From contig CAWFUF010000026.1 in NCBI GenBank assembly GCA_963818775.1, forward strand, positions 186,001 through 250,000: 64,000 bases of DNA, given 5' to 3'. The notes beneath the pieces were generated by a model, which saw nothing but the letters and a program-made list of their open reading frames with translations, was not told the origin of the DNA and ran no database searches. A program made the translations under genes and the position numbers. The stretch comes from JAMXLO01 sp963818775 (lineage in GTDB: Bacteria > Pseudomonadota > Alphaproteobacteria > Acetobacterales > Acetobacteraceae). Of this stretch, positions 52,633 to 60,868 are shown piece by piece (the first letter of the stretch is position 1; each line of letters opens with the position of its first letter).

Positions 52633-53634
52633 TCAGCCACGTGCCACAAGGAACTGCTTGTTAACGCAGTTCTCCAGCCGCGCGTCGCGCAGATAGCGCG
52701 CCGCCGTGCGCGAGGCGAAGGCGCGATTGTCGCGCATGCTCTCGGGCGTGTAGAAGGCCGAGTGCGGCGTCAGCACCAGGCGGTGGCGGATCCAGTCCTC
52801 GTTGCGCTGCCAGGCGGCAATGAGACGCCGCTGCGCGTTGGCCGGCTCCTCCGGCAGCACGTCGAGCCCCGCGGCCAGCACGGTACCATCCTTCATGGCG
52901 TCATACAGCGCGTCGATATCGACGATCGGGCCGCGCGCCGTATTGACCAGGATCATCCCGCGCTTGGCCGCTGCAAAGGCTTCCGCCCCGATCAGGTTCC
53001 GCGTCTCCGCCGTGAGCGGTGCGTGGATACTGACGAAATCGCACTGGCCCATAAGTTCGGCCAGCGTGTCGGCGCGGCGCACGCCGATGGCGAACTGATA
53101 GCCGTTCGGCTGGTACGGGTCGTAGAAGACGACATCCATATCGAAGGCCTTGGCGCGACGTGCGGCGGCGGTGCCGATGCGGCCCATACCGACCACGCCG
53201 TAGGTGCAGACCGACAGCCGCCGGCCGAACGGGTTGTGGGCCGGGCGCCAGTTGCCGCGCAGGTCGCCGTGCAGCTCAGAGTCGTGATAGGCGATGCTCT
53301 TGGCCAGCGTCATCATCAGGGCGATCGCATGGTCTGCGACCTCGCGCGTGCCGTAGTCGGGCGTGTTGCAGACGGGGATGCCCAGCTTGCCGAAGCGCTC
53401 GATATCGACATCGTCGTAGCCGACCCCGTACTTCACGAAGATCCGGCACTGGCGCAGCTTGTCGATGTACTGGGGTGGGCACGAGCCGACGATGGCGTCG
53501 GCGTTGGCCCACTGTTCGTCTGACACTTCCGCGGCGCTGGGGCAGAATTCGGTCTCGAAGCCTGGGCCGACCGCATCACGGGCGATCTGCTGGAATTCGG
53601 CCGGAAGGTTAGGCCAGAGAATGCGCATTGCCAT
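52633..53634 (-). CDS. D-2-hydroxyacid dehydrogenase (C-terminal-binding-protein-like)
   Basis: A protein of about 333 residues of the D-isomer 2-hydroxyacid dehydrogenase family. KYGVGYDDVDIERFGKLGIP, VCTYGVVGMGRIGTAAARRA (NAD motif), ILVNTARGPIVDIDALYDAM with the catalytic Arg, GLDVLPEEPAN with Glu, and LVLTPHSAFYTPES with His are all present. ATG codons at 53634 and 53628 are both usable; weak RBS signals do not decide between them. The longer open frame to 53778 overlaps the divergent gene and is not needed. It is 11 bp upstream of the GMC gene and likely in one operon with it. Confidence 0.87.
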   Translation of the reverse strand: MAMRILWPNLPAEFQQIARDAVGPGFETEFCPSAAEVSDEQWANADAIVGSCPPQYIDKLRQCRIFVKYGVGYDDVDIERFGKLGIPVCNTPDYGTREVADHAIALMMTLAKSIAYHDSELHGDLRGNWRPAHNPFGRRLSVCTYGVVGMGRIGTAAARRAKAFDMDVVFYDPYQPNGYQFAIGVRRADTLAELMGQCDFVSIHAPLTAETRNLIGAEAFAAAKRGMILVNTARGPIVDIDALYDAMKDGTVLAAGLDVLPEEPANAQRRLIAAWQRNEDWIRHRLVLTPHSAFYTPESMRDNRAFASRTAARYLRDARLENCVNKQFLVARG

Positions 53635-53701
53635 CCTGTCGTACCTCGCTGCTTGCTGTTGCGGCGCATCGTGCCACCGGTCGGCGAGAAGGAGTAGCCT
53701 C

Positions 53702-54685
53702 ATGAACATCCGTGTGACCCGCCTGGCCAACGGTCCGATCATTGGGCCGCATCTGCATCCCAGCATCGGCGTGAACATCCAGGGCCCATCGCTGATCCGC
53801 GTGCCCGACTGGATCGAGGGCCGCCTCGGCGCCTACTACCTGTATTTCGCCGACCACAAGGGCAGCTACATCCGCCTCGCCTATGCGGATCACCTTGCGG
53901 GTCCCTGGCGCGTGCACCCGCCAGGCAGCCTGCACCTGGCACAGTCGGGCTTCCTCACCGCCCCGCCTGCTGTCACACCCAACGAGCTCGCCCGCTTCGA
54001 GGCGCAGTATCGCGCCCGCGGCATGCCGATCTCGCACGACGTGCTGTCGGAAATCACCACGCCGCACATCGCCTCCCCGGATGTGCACGTCGATGCGCAA
54101 CGCTGTCGGATCGTGATGTATTTCCACGGCCTGGACGCGGTCGGCCACCAGGTCTCGCGTGTGGCGATCTCGCCGGACGGCATCGACTTCACCGCCCGCT
54201 CCGAGGTGATCGGCCGCTCCTACATGCGCATCTTTCAGCACGGCGGCATGACCTACGCGCTCACCATGCCAGGCATCCTGTCGCGCTCGGCCGACGGGCT
54301 GAGCGGTTTCGAGACAGGGCCGACACTGTTCAATCCCAAAATACGCCACGCTGCCGTGCTCAAGCGCGACGGCGCACTCTGGGTGTTCTGGACCCAGGTC
54401 GGTGACGCGCCCGAACGCATCCTGCTCAGCCGCATCGCACTCGACGGCGACTGGCATAGCTGGCGCGACGAGCCGCCGGTCGAGGTGATGCGTCCTGAAC
54501 ATCCATGGGAGGGGGCGGACGCACCCAACCTGCCCTCGGTCCGGAGCACAGCCTATGGCGTGGTGAACCAATTGCGCGATCCGGCAATCCATGAGGAAGG
54601 GGGCGTGACCTACCTGCTCTATGCCGTCGGCGGAGAAAGCGGTATCGCCATCGCGCGCCTGGATTTCACGCCCACAGTTGATTGA
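53702..54685 (+). CDS. Beta-propeller protein resembling GH43/GH130-type glycosidases
   Basis: A 327-residue protein with the look of a five-bladed beta-propeller: WIEGRLGAYYLYFADHKGSYIRLAYADHLAGPW, SPDVHVDAQRCRIVMYFHGL, GGMTYALTMPG, GALWVFWTQVGDAPERILL and YLLYAVGGESGIAIARLDF are repeated display-strand segments as in GH43/GH62/GH130 families. The acidic catalytic residues cannot be assigned with confidence, so it may be non-enzymatic. No signal peptide. ATG at 53702 follows AAGGAG. Its stop overlaps the ycjX start by 1 nt. Confidence 0.6.
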   Translation: MNIRVTRLANGPIIGPHLHPSIGVNIQGPSLIRVPDWIEGRLGAYYLYFADHKGSYIRLAYADHLAGPWRVHPPGSLHLAQSGFLTAPPAVTPNELARFEAQYRARGMPISHDVLSEITTPHIASPDVHVDAQRCRIVMYFHGLDAVGHQVSRVAISPDGIDFTARSEVIGRSYMRIFQHGGMTYALTMPGILSRSADGLSGFETGPTLFNPKIRHAAVLKRDGALWVFWTQVGDAPERILLSRIALDGDWHSWRDEPPVEVMRPEHPWEGADAPNLPSVRSTAYGVVNQLRDPAIHEEGGVTYLLYAVGGESGIAIARLDFTPTVD

Positions 54686-56061
54686 TGATCGCGACCATCC
54701 TTGATGCCAGCCGCCTGGCTTCAGACGTGCTGCAGCGCCGCAGCACAATTCGCATCGGCGTCACCGGATTGGCGCGGGCGGGCAAGACCGCGTTGCTCAG
54801 TTCGCTCGCCGCCAACATGCTCGCGCTGTCAGCCGGCCGGCCGTCTCTGCCAGCAGTATCCGATCGGCTTCGTGGGCGGCGGCCACAGATAACCATAGCG
54901 CCGGCGGCAGCGTCAGGCATTCCAAGATTCGAGGTCGCAGCCCACGTCGCAGCGCTTGCTGCCGATCCGCCAAGATGGCCCGCTCGGACGACGGCGGTAT
55001 CGCTGCTTGCACTCGACATCGATGTGCCGAGAGAAGGTCTGCTCGCGCCACTGGCTCCGCAACGCCGGCGCCTCGAGTTCCTGGACTACCCTGGCGAGTG
55101 GCTTCTCGATCTGCCGCTGCTCGGTGAGAGCTTTGCGGACTGGTCGGAAAAGACTCTGCGCCGGCTGGAGACTTTGAACCGCTCCGAGATGACACGGGCG
55201 TTTCTCGGTTTCGCGCGCGGCCTGCCGCTGGGAGTGCAGGCAGACGAGGCGCTGACATCGACGGGACACCGGCTCTACACCGAAGTGTTGCGGCGAATGC
55301 GCGATGAGGCTGGGCTGGCTTTTCTTCAGCCCGGACGCTTCCTGATGCCACCGCCTGGCGCTCCCCCGCCTTGGATGGAGTTCTTTCCGCTGCCGGGGCG
55401 CAGCCCTCTCGCGAACCTCATGCAGGCCCGCTTCAATGCGTACGTGGATGCCGTCAGGCGCGACTTGATGTCGCCTATGTTTGGCGACCTCGATGGGCTC
55501 GTGGTCTTGGCCGACCTGCTTTCGGCGTTGCACCAGGGACAGGATGCCTTTGCAGACGCACGATCGGCACTGGCGGCCGCCGCCGACGCCTTGCGGTGGG
55601 ACAGCTCGTGGACAGATCTGTTGGCGGCCTTTGCGCGATTGCAGTTGCCGCCTCGAGCAATCAGACGCGTGGCGTTTGCGGCCACCAAAGCTGACCACAT
55701 CGCTGCACGTCAGCGTGGCAACCTGGCGGCGCTGATGCGTCGGCTCACACATGTGCCGGAAGGCAGCGCGAAGTCCGCAGTCTTCGCGATCGCCTCGGTG
55801 CGCTGTACCGAGGATGTGGTGGAAACGCTGGCGGGGCGCCCGGTTTCTGCTGTGCGTGGCCGCATAATTGGCGAACCACGGGCGGCACGGTTCTATCCCG
55901 GTGAGGTGCCTGACGGCGTCCCCGACGACCTGTTCTGGCAACACCGCTTTCTCGCCTTGCCGGACTTCGAGCCCCTGCGCTTGCCCGAGGATGGCCGCGG
56001 CGGCATACCGCAACTGGGACTGGACGCGCTGATAGCATTTCTGCTGACGGACATTCTTTGA
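54685..56061 (+). CDS. YcjX-like GTP-binding protein (DUF463)
   Basis: A 458-residue P-loop protein. GLARAGKT (28-35) is the nucleotide-binding loop and LEFLDYPGEWLLDLPLLGE a characteristic YcjX block, with AFAATKADHIAARQRGNL near residue 330 as the probable base-specificity motif. Enteric YcjX is linked to the phage-shock envelope-stress response, but no pspA is visible here. The ATG at 54685 overlaps the previous stop (TGATG), and its own stop overlaps the ycjF-like start in the same way. Confidence 0.88.
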   Translation: MIATILDASRLASDVLQRRSTIRIGVTGLARAGKTALLSSLAANMLALSAGRPSLPAVSDRLRGRRPQITIAPAAASGIPRFEVAAHVAALAADPPRWPARTTAVSLLALDIDVPREGLLAPLAPQRRRLEFLDYPGEWLLDLPLLGESFADWSEKTLRRLETLNRSEMTRAFLGFARGLPLGVQADEALTSTGHRLYTEVLRRMRDEAGLAFLQPGRFLMPPPGAPPPWMEFFPLPGRSPLANLMQARFNAYVDAVRRDLMSPMFGDLDGLVVLADLLSALHQGQDAFADARSALAAAADALRWDSSWTDLLAAFARLQLPPRAIRRVAFAATKADHIAARQRGNLAALMRRLTHVPEGSAKSAVFAIASVRCTEDVVETLAGRPVSAVRGRIIGEPRAARFYPGEVPDGVPDDLFWQHRFLALPDFEPLRLPEDGRGGIPQLGLDALIAFLLTDIL

Positions 56062-56910
56062 TGGACACTGTGCCCGAGCCATTCCTATTGCTTGAGCCCG
56101 ACGCGGCACCAAGGCTCGAGGCAATGCCGGCTCTGTTGCCGACAGCGGAGCCGGTTCGCTGGCTACGTTCGCCGACCCTCGCCGGCGCGGCAATTCTCGG
56201 TCTCGGCATTCCGGTGCTCTGGGCTCTATGGCTGGCGAGTGCGCTGTTCGACCGCTGGGGCGCGCTGGGATGGGCGGGCCTTGTGATCTTGTTGTCTGGG
56301 ATCGGCCTGATAGGCGTGGGCATAGGCCGGGAACTGCGCGGTCTGTCGGCGCTGCGCCGGGTCGATCATCTCCGCGTCGAATTTGCCAGCGGAGAGGCAG
56401 AGAGGATAAAGCGGGCGGCACGGCGTTGGCTGGAAGGGCTACCGCAGCACTCTGCGATCTTGCCGGCTCTGACTGCGGCCGACACGCCGGAAACAGGACC
56501 TGGCGCTCTTGCGTTCGGGGCCTGTGCAAGCGCTGCACGATGCAACGGAGGTCCTCGGACGAAACGCCGCTCTGCAGAGCGTTGCGATCGTCGCCGCGAC
56601 CCCTTCGCCCGCAATGGACGTACTGACCGTTGGCTGGTGCGGTGTGCGACTGATACGCCAGATCGCAGCGCTGCATGGGATGCGCCCAGGCATTCTGGGG
56701 ACACTGGCATTGCTGCAGAAGACGGCCTTGGCTGCGGCGACGGTCGCCGCTGCGGAGATCGCCGTGAACGCCGCCACTCATGCGATGGTGTCGCATCCGC
56801 TGTTGCGACATTTGGCGGGCGACGTCGCCGGCGCCGGGGTGGCAGCCCGCCGCATGATTGTGTTGGCTCGTGCAGCCGCAATGGCCTGTTCACCGATAGT
56901 GCGAGGTTAG
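56061..56910 (+). pseudogene. YcjF-like membrane protein (DUF697/TIGR01620), frameshifted
   Basis: N-terminal part from ATG 56061 has two hydrophobic segments (AAILGLGIPVLWALWLASAL and LGWAGLVILLSGIGLIGVGI) and the EAERIKRAARRWLEGLP region, typical of YcjF. After DTPE near 56491 the correct sequence moves to the next frame: QDLALLRSGPVQALHDATEV, AMDVLTVGWCGVRLIRQIAA, then LHGMRPGILGTL, ending at 56910. One extra A in the AAA at 56491-56493 would explain it, and 850 nt is one more than a multiple of three. It is coupled to ycjX by a TGATG overlap, the usual ycjX-ycjF pair. Confidence 0.82.
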
Positions 56911-57205
56911 GCCTGCTGCGGAAAAGTGCTTCGACTCGCAGCCGGCATCCTCCTCGTCGTCATGGCCGGCGGAGGCCCCTTGGGCTCAAGGGCGATACTG
57001 CTGAATTGACGACGGGTACGAGTGCGGTCATGTGTGCGCTCGTCGGTTCGACCGATCGCCATCTTCTGCTGTTGCCCTTTCACCCGCGATGCCAGTGGTT
57101 CAGCCTATGACGCCAGTGAACTCAACCAGATCGCAGCCGAGGCGGGCTATTGCCGCCCGCGACAATTAAGCCAATGGTTCCAAGAGCGGGACCGGAGAGA
57201 ACAGA

Positions 57206-57424
57206 ATGTCCGACGACCTGACGAACTCCCAAATCGCGCTGCTCTGTGAGATCGGGGAGTTTGAGCTGACCAAGCTTACCGGCGATCAGAAACGTGACCT
57301 GGAGCGGCTTATATCCATTGATTACGTGGAACCAACGGAGAGCCATACTGGGTCGCCCTTCACGCTCACAGCCAAGGGCCTAGAGTTTCTTGGCAAGCGC
57401 GGTGCCGGGTTGAATGAGGCGTAG
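57206..57424 (+). CDS. Small conserved-looking protein, function unknown
   Basis: A 72-residue soluble protein. SQIALLCEIGEFELTKLTGD and DQKRDLERLISIDYVEPT look like short helices, followed by PFTLTAKGLEFLGKRGAG, a beta-wing-like end that recalls small winged-helix proteins. I believe similar short proteins occur in other alphaproteobacteria, but have no database support. The ATG has GGAGAG about 8 nt upstream. It stands alone between the ycjF remnant and a convergent MFS gene, with a strong hairpin 47 bp after its stop. Confidence 0.6.
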   Translation: MSDDLTNSQIALLCEIGEFELTKLTGDQKRDLERLISIDYVEPTESHTGSPFTLTAKGLEFLGKRGAGLNEA

Positions 57425-57470
57425 GGTGACGCCGTCAACATCCGCTCCGGGATTTCAAAACAGCTGGCCC

Positions 57471-57501
57471 GTCCATGGCGGGACCGAGCCCCGCCATGGA
57501 C
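57471..57501. terminator. Strong hairpin between convergent genes
   Basis: GTCCATGGCGGG (57471-57482) and CCCGCCATGGAC (57490-57501) form a perfect 12-bp stem with a 7-nt loop. It lies between the small gene ending at 57424 and the convergent MFS gene ending at 57555. A bidirectional terminator is likely although no T-tract follows. Confidence 0.6.
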
Positions 57502-57554
57502 CCGTGCCAATTCGATCTACTTGTTCCCCGGCAAGCCCTTAGCCTGCACTGCGA

Positions 57555-58862
57555 TCAATCGAGGGGAATTCCCCGTGTCTCCCGCATCTTCAGGAAGGTG
57601 ACGCCACCGATAGCGGAGATAGTCATGATATACACCGCGAGCAGCCACGGAATCTGACGGCTCAGCAGCCAGGCTGCGATCAGCGGCGCCGTGCCGCTGA
57701 AGATCGCCGCGCATACCGCATAAGGCAGGCCGATCCCTGACACGCGCACCTGCGTCGGAAACAGCTCGCAGAAAGTGGCCGACATTACGCCGTCGACCAT
57801 CGCCAACAGCAGACAGCCAATGATATCCACCAGAAGGAACGTCGTGAAGTCGCCGTTCTGCAGCAGGTGTAGCATTGGCCAGGCGAGAACGAAGAAGCCA
57901 ATGGCGTAAGCGATCAAGACGGGTCGTCGGCCGATCCGATCAGAGACCGCACCGGCGGTCGGTGTAGCGACGCAGAAGACCGCCAGCGAAATCACGCCCC
58001 CGATGAATCCTTCGCTGAGCGGCAAACCGCCTGCGAGATACGCATAGGTCGGCAGGAAGATCGTCCAGATGTAGAATTGCACCGTGCCCATTTGCATGGC
58101 GAACACGACAAACGATTCCCATGGGTGGTCCATCAGGGCGCGTAGGATCGGTCGGCCCTCAAGTGCGCGGCGCTGCTCCGCTGCAACGAATGACGGAGTT
58201 TCCGGCAGCCCGATGCGGATATACAGACCGTAGAGCGAAACCGCCGCGCCGAGCAGGAACGGAATGCGCCATCCCCAATCGCCCAGGGTGGGTTGCGCGA
58301 CGAATTTGGTGAGCAGCGCGGAAACTCCGGTGGCGATCAGGATGGAGAACCCGATGCTCGCGATGTGCAACGAGCCAATGAAACCACGTCGGTCGGCGGG
58401 CGCGTGCTCCACCAGGAAAGTCGCGGCACCCTGGAACTCACCGCCGGCCGAGAATCCTTGCAGCAGTCGTGCGAACAGCAGCAGAAGCGGAGCGGCGATG
58501 CCAATCACGGCATAGGATGGAGTGATGGCGACAATCAGACTGCCAGCGCCCATCAACAGGATCGTCAACGACAGCATCCGGCGCCGACCGTAGCGGTCGG
58601 CCAGCGGTGACAGCACGACCGAGCCGACCGGCCGCATGACAAAGCCGAGTGCGAACGTGGCAAGCGTTGCCAGCAGTGAGGTGGTCGCATTGCCGGACGG
58701 GAAGAACTGACCTGCGAAAACACTCGAGAGCAGGCCGTAAATCGTCCAGTCGTACCATTCGATGATGTTGCCGATCATGCCGCCAGCCACGGTTCTGCTG
58801 ATCGACTTGCCGTTTGACTCGGTCCAGGACAGAGCCGCCGATGATGATCCGCTGTCGCTCAT
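57555..58862 (-). CDS. MFS transporter, metabolite:H+ symporter (MHS) type
   Basis: A 435-residue carrier with about 12 membrane segments. GGMIGNIIEWYDWTIYGLLS, FVMRPVGSVVLSPLADRYGRRRML and FARLLQGFSAGGEFQGAATF are signature MHS motifs, the family of ShiA, ProP and KgtP. The second half has SDRIGRRPVLIAYAIGF. Its ATG overlaps the hyuB stop (ATGA), so it is translationally coupled to the hydantoinase/oxoprolinase genes and may import their substrate, perhaps a hydantoin, lactam or related acid. Confidence 0.9.
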   Translation of the reverse strand: MSDSGSSSAALSWTESNGKSISRTVAGGMIGNIIEWYDWTIYGLLSSVFAGQFFPSGNATTSLLATLATFALGFVMRPVGSVVLSPLADRYGRRRMLSLTILLMGAGSLIVAITPSYAVIGIAAPLLLLFARLLQGFSAGGEFQGAATFLVEHAPADRRGFIGSLHIASIGFSILIATGVSALLTKFVAQPTLGDWGWRIPFLLGAAVSLYGLYIRIGLPETPSFVAAEQRRALEGRPILRALMDHPWESFVVFAMQMGTVQFYIWTIFLPTYAYLAGGLPLSEGFIGGVISLAVFCVATPTAGAVSDRIGRRPVLIAYAIGFFVLAWPMLHLLQNGDFTTFLLVDIIGCLLLAMVDGVMSATFCELFPTQVRVSGIGLPYAVCAAIFSGTAPLIAAWLLSRQIPWLLAVYIMTISAIGGVTFLKMRETRGIPLD

Positions 58863-60868
58863 GCGGCGGCCCTCCCGACATCTCCCGGCAGCGCCGCCGC
58901 AACCTTCCCGATAGCCTGCTGAGTTGCGGCATCGTCGTAAGGGCCTGGTCCTGATTGCCGCAAGGTTTGGTACACCTCGGCTTGTGCGTAGCGGCGCACA
59001 CCCTCAGACAGCGAGGGGAGCCATGCGGCGATGCGTTCCGCAGCGGCGCCATAGATGGCTTCCCATGCGCTGCGGCCAGGCCCGAAGTCGAATGCAGGCA
59101 GCACGCCGCGTGCGGCAGCCAACTCTTCCCGACATTCCTGCGTCTCTATCGTCTGCAACTCACCTTGCGCGGTGATCACGCCATAAACACTTCGGGCGCG
59201 TTCGGTCGTGACCAACCCGGCGGCAACGTCAGCGACCACGGCTTCCGGGTTGCGCTCTAGCGGATCGCCCCAACCACCACCGCCGCCGCTCCAGATGCGG
59301 ATCACCTCATTCATGGTGGGGCGGTAGACGGTCTGCTTCCCGAGGTCGTGCGGCGGCTCTCCGGTACGCTCGCTGCTATTGCCACTGGTCGTGGCGGCCT
59401 GGCCGCCCGCAGCGCCCCAGGCGCAAAAGCGGTGTCTGTCCTTGCCGCGCATGACGACAACTGCACTGGGATGGCGGATCTGCAGATCGTATTCGGCTCC
59501 GAAGCCACCGCGGAATTGGCCGGCGCCCTCTGAATCGGGCCGGAGCCCAAAGCGCCGCACCAGCACGGGTGCTTCGGACTCCAACACTTCGACCGGTACG
59601 TTACGCAAAAATGCCACTGATAGCTCCGAGCCGGAAATACCGTCCTGTCGCGCATTGCCACCTGAACCACCGGATACCGGGTTGGCCACGACCACGCGCC
59701 CAGTCGCCCCTAGCTCAGAGGTGGAAATATAGGTGATGACGACTGCGCCGGATCCGCCGACTGGCGCCAGCCCTTCAACGGCTTGAGCAAGCAGGCCAAG
59801 GACAAGATCGTGGATGCGCATCGCGGTGGTGAAACGCATACCGCATGCGGCCGGGAAGCGTGCATTCACCACGGAGGCCTGCGGCAGCACAAGATCGATG
59901 CAGCGGATAATTCCGGCATTGATGTGGATGGACTCGGACTGCGTGACCACAAGATTGGTCAGCGACATGCACAGGAATGGATGATGCCGCATCGATCCCG
60001 TGGGCAAATTCAGCGCGGCGCGAACCTGCGGGTCAGAGCCGGTGAAATCGAGGCAGACACTACCATCTCCACGGGAAACCAGCTTGGCGGTGATGCGGAC
60101 TGGCAGGTCACTGACATAGTCGTCCTCAAAGTATTCATCGAAGCGATATTCACCCCGCGGAATGCGCGACAGGACCTGACGGGCGAGTTGCTCCGTGCGA
60201 TCCAACGTGGCGTAGATCGCCTGTTCCACCGTCGCATACCCATAGCGCTCGGTCAGGCGCGTGAGCCGCGTCTCGGCTTTGTCGAGCGCTGCAATGCAGG
60301 CGGTGATGTCGCCCCAATTGAGCGCAGGGATACGGCAATTGTCGGAGAAGATGTCCCACAGCTCCTGATTGAGCACGCCATTTCGCATGAGCCTGACCGG
60401 GCGCAGTCGTAGGCCTTCCTGAAACACCTCGTTGTTTCGCATGTCGATGCTGCCGGGTGCATAACCACCGACGTCGGTGCAATGGATGAACGTCCAGGCG
60501 AAGCACAGCAGTCGCCCTTCCACAAACATCGGTTTGAACAGGTAGATGTCGTTGAGATGCATCACCATGCCACCCGTGGTGTACGGGTCGTTGGTCATCA
60601 TCACGTCGCCCGGCCGCCAGTCGTCGAACGCGCGGGTACCGGCGTGCATGGGAACGCCCATGATAGGGGTGGCGCCGCTGCCGTAGGGATAGGCGAAGAT
60701 CTCGCCCTCGTTGGTTACCAGAGAAACAGCGAAGTCCTGCGTCTCCTTCACAAATGTGGTGTGCGAGGAGCGCAGGACGATCCAGGCCATCTCATCGACG
60801 ATGGCCTTGAACAGGTTGGCGAAGATCTCGACGCCGATTGCGTCCTGACGAACGGTGGCATCCATCAT
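58859..60868 (-). CDS. Hydantoinase B/oxoprolinase family subunit
   Basis: A 669-residue HyuB-type subunit. DATVRQDAIGVEIFANLFKA and VDEMAWIVLRSSHTTFVKET form the start, GDVMMTNDPYTTGGMVMHLN the conserved motif, and VNARFPAACGMRFTTAMRIH and GGSGGNARQDGISGSELSVA later blocks. Members hydrolyse hydantoins, 5-oxoproline or carboxylate acetone-like ketones together with the HyuA subunit. The ATG at 60868 overlaps the hyuA stop as TAATG; a second ATG follows directly. The 3' end overlaps the MFS start. The substrate is not deducible. Confidence 0.9.
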   Translation of the reverse strand: MMDATVRQDAIGVEIFANLFKAIVDEMAWIVLRSSHTTFVKETQDFAVSLVTNEGEIFAYPYGSGATPIMGVPMHAGTRAFDDWRPGDVMMTNDPYTTGGMVMHLNDIYLFKPMFVEGRLLCFAWTFIHCTDVGGYAPGSIDMRNNEVFQEGLRLRPVRLMRNGVLNQELWDIFSDNCRIPALNWGDITACIAALDKAETRLTRLTERYGYATVEQAIYATLDRTEQLARQVLSRIPRGEYRFDEYFEDDYVSDLPVRITAKLVSRGDGSVCLDFTGSDPQVRAALNLPTGSMRHHPFLCMSLTNLVVTQSESIHINAGIIRCIDLVLPQASVVNARFPAACGMRFTTAMRIHDLVLGLLAQAVEGLAPVGGSGAVVITYISTSELGATGRVVVANPVSGGSGGNARQDGISGSELSVAFLRNVPVEVLESEAPVLVRRFGLRPDSEGAGQFRGGFGAEYDLQIRHPSAVVVMRGKDRHRFCAWGAAGGQAATTSGNSSERTGEPPHDLGKQTVYRPTMNEVIRIWSGGGGGWGDPLERNPEAVVADVAAGLVTTERARSVYGVITAQGELQTIETQECREELAAARGVLPAFDFGPGRSAWEAIYGAAAERIAAWLPSLSEGVRRYAQAEVYQTLRQSGPGPYDDAATQQAIGKVAAALPGDVGRAAA

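Noticed and set aside
54913..56811. A 632-codon minus-strand frame
   Set aside because: It is the antisense shadow of ycjX and the ycjF-like gene, both supported by motifs.
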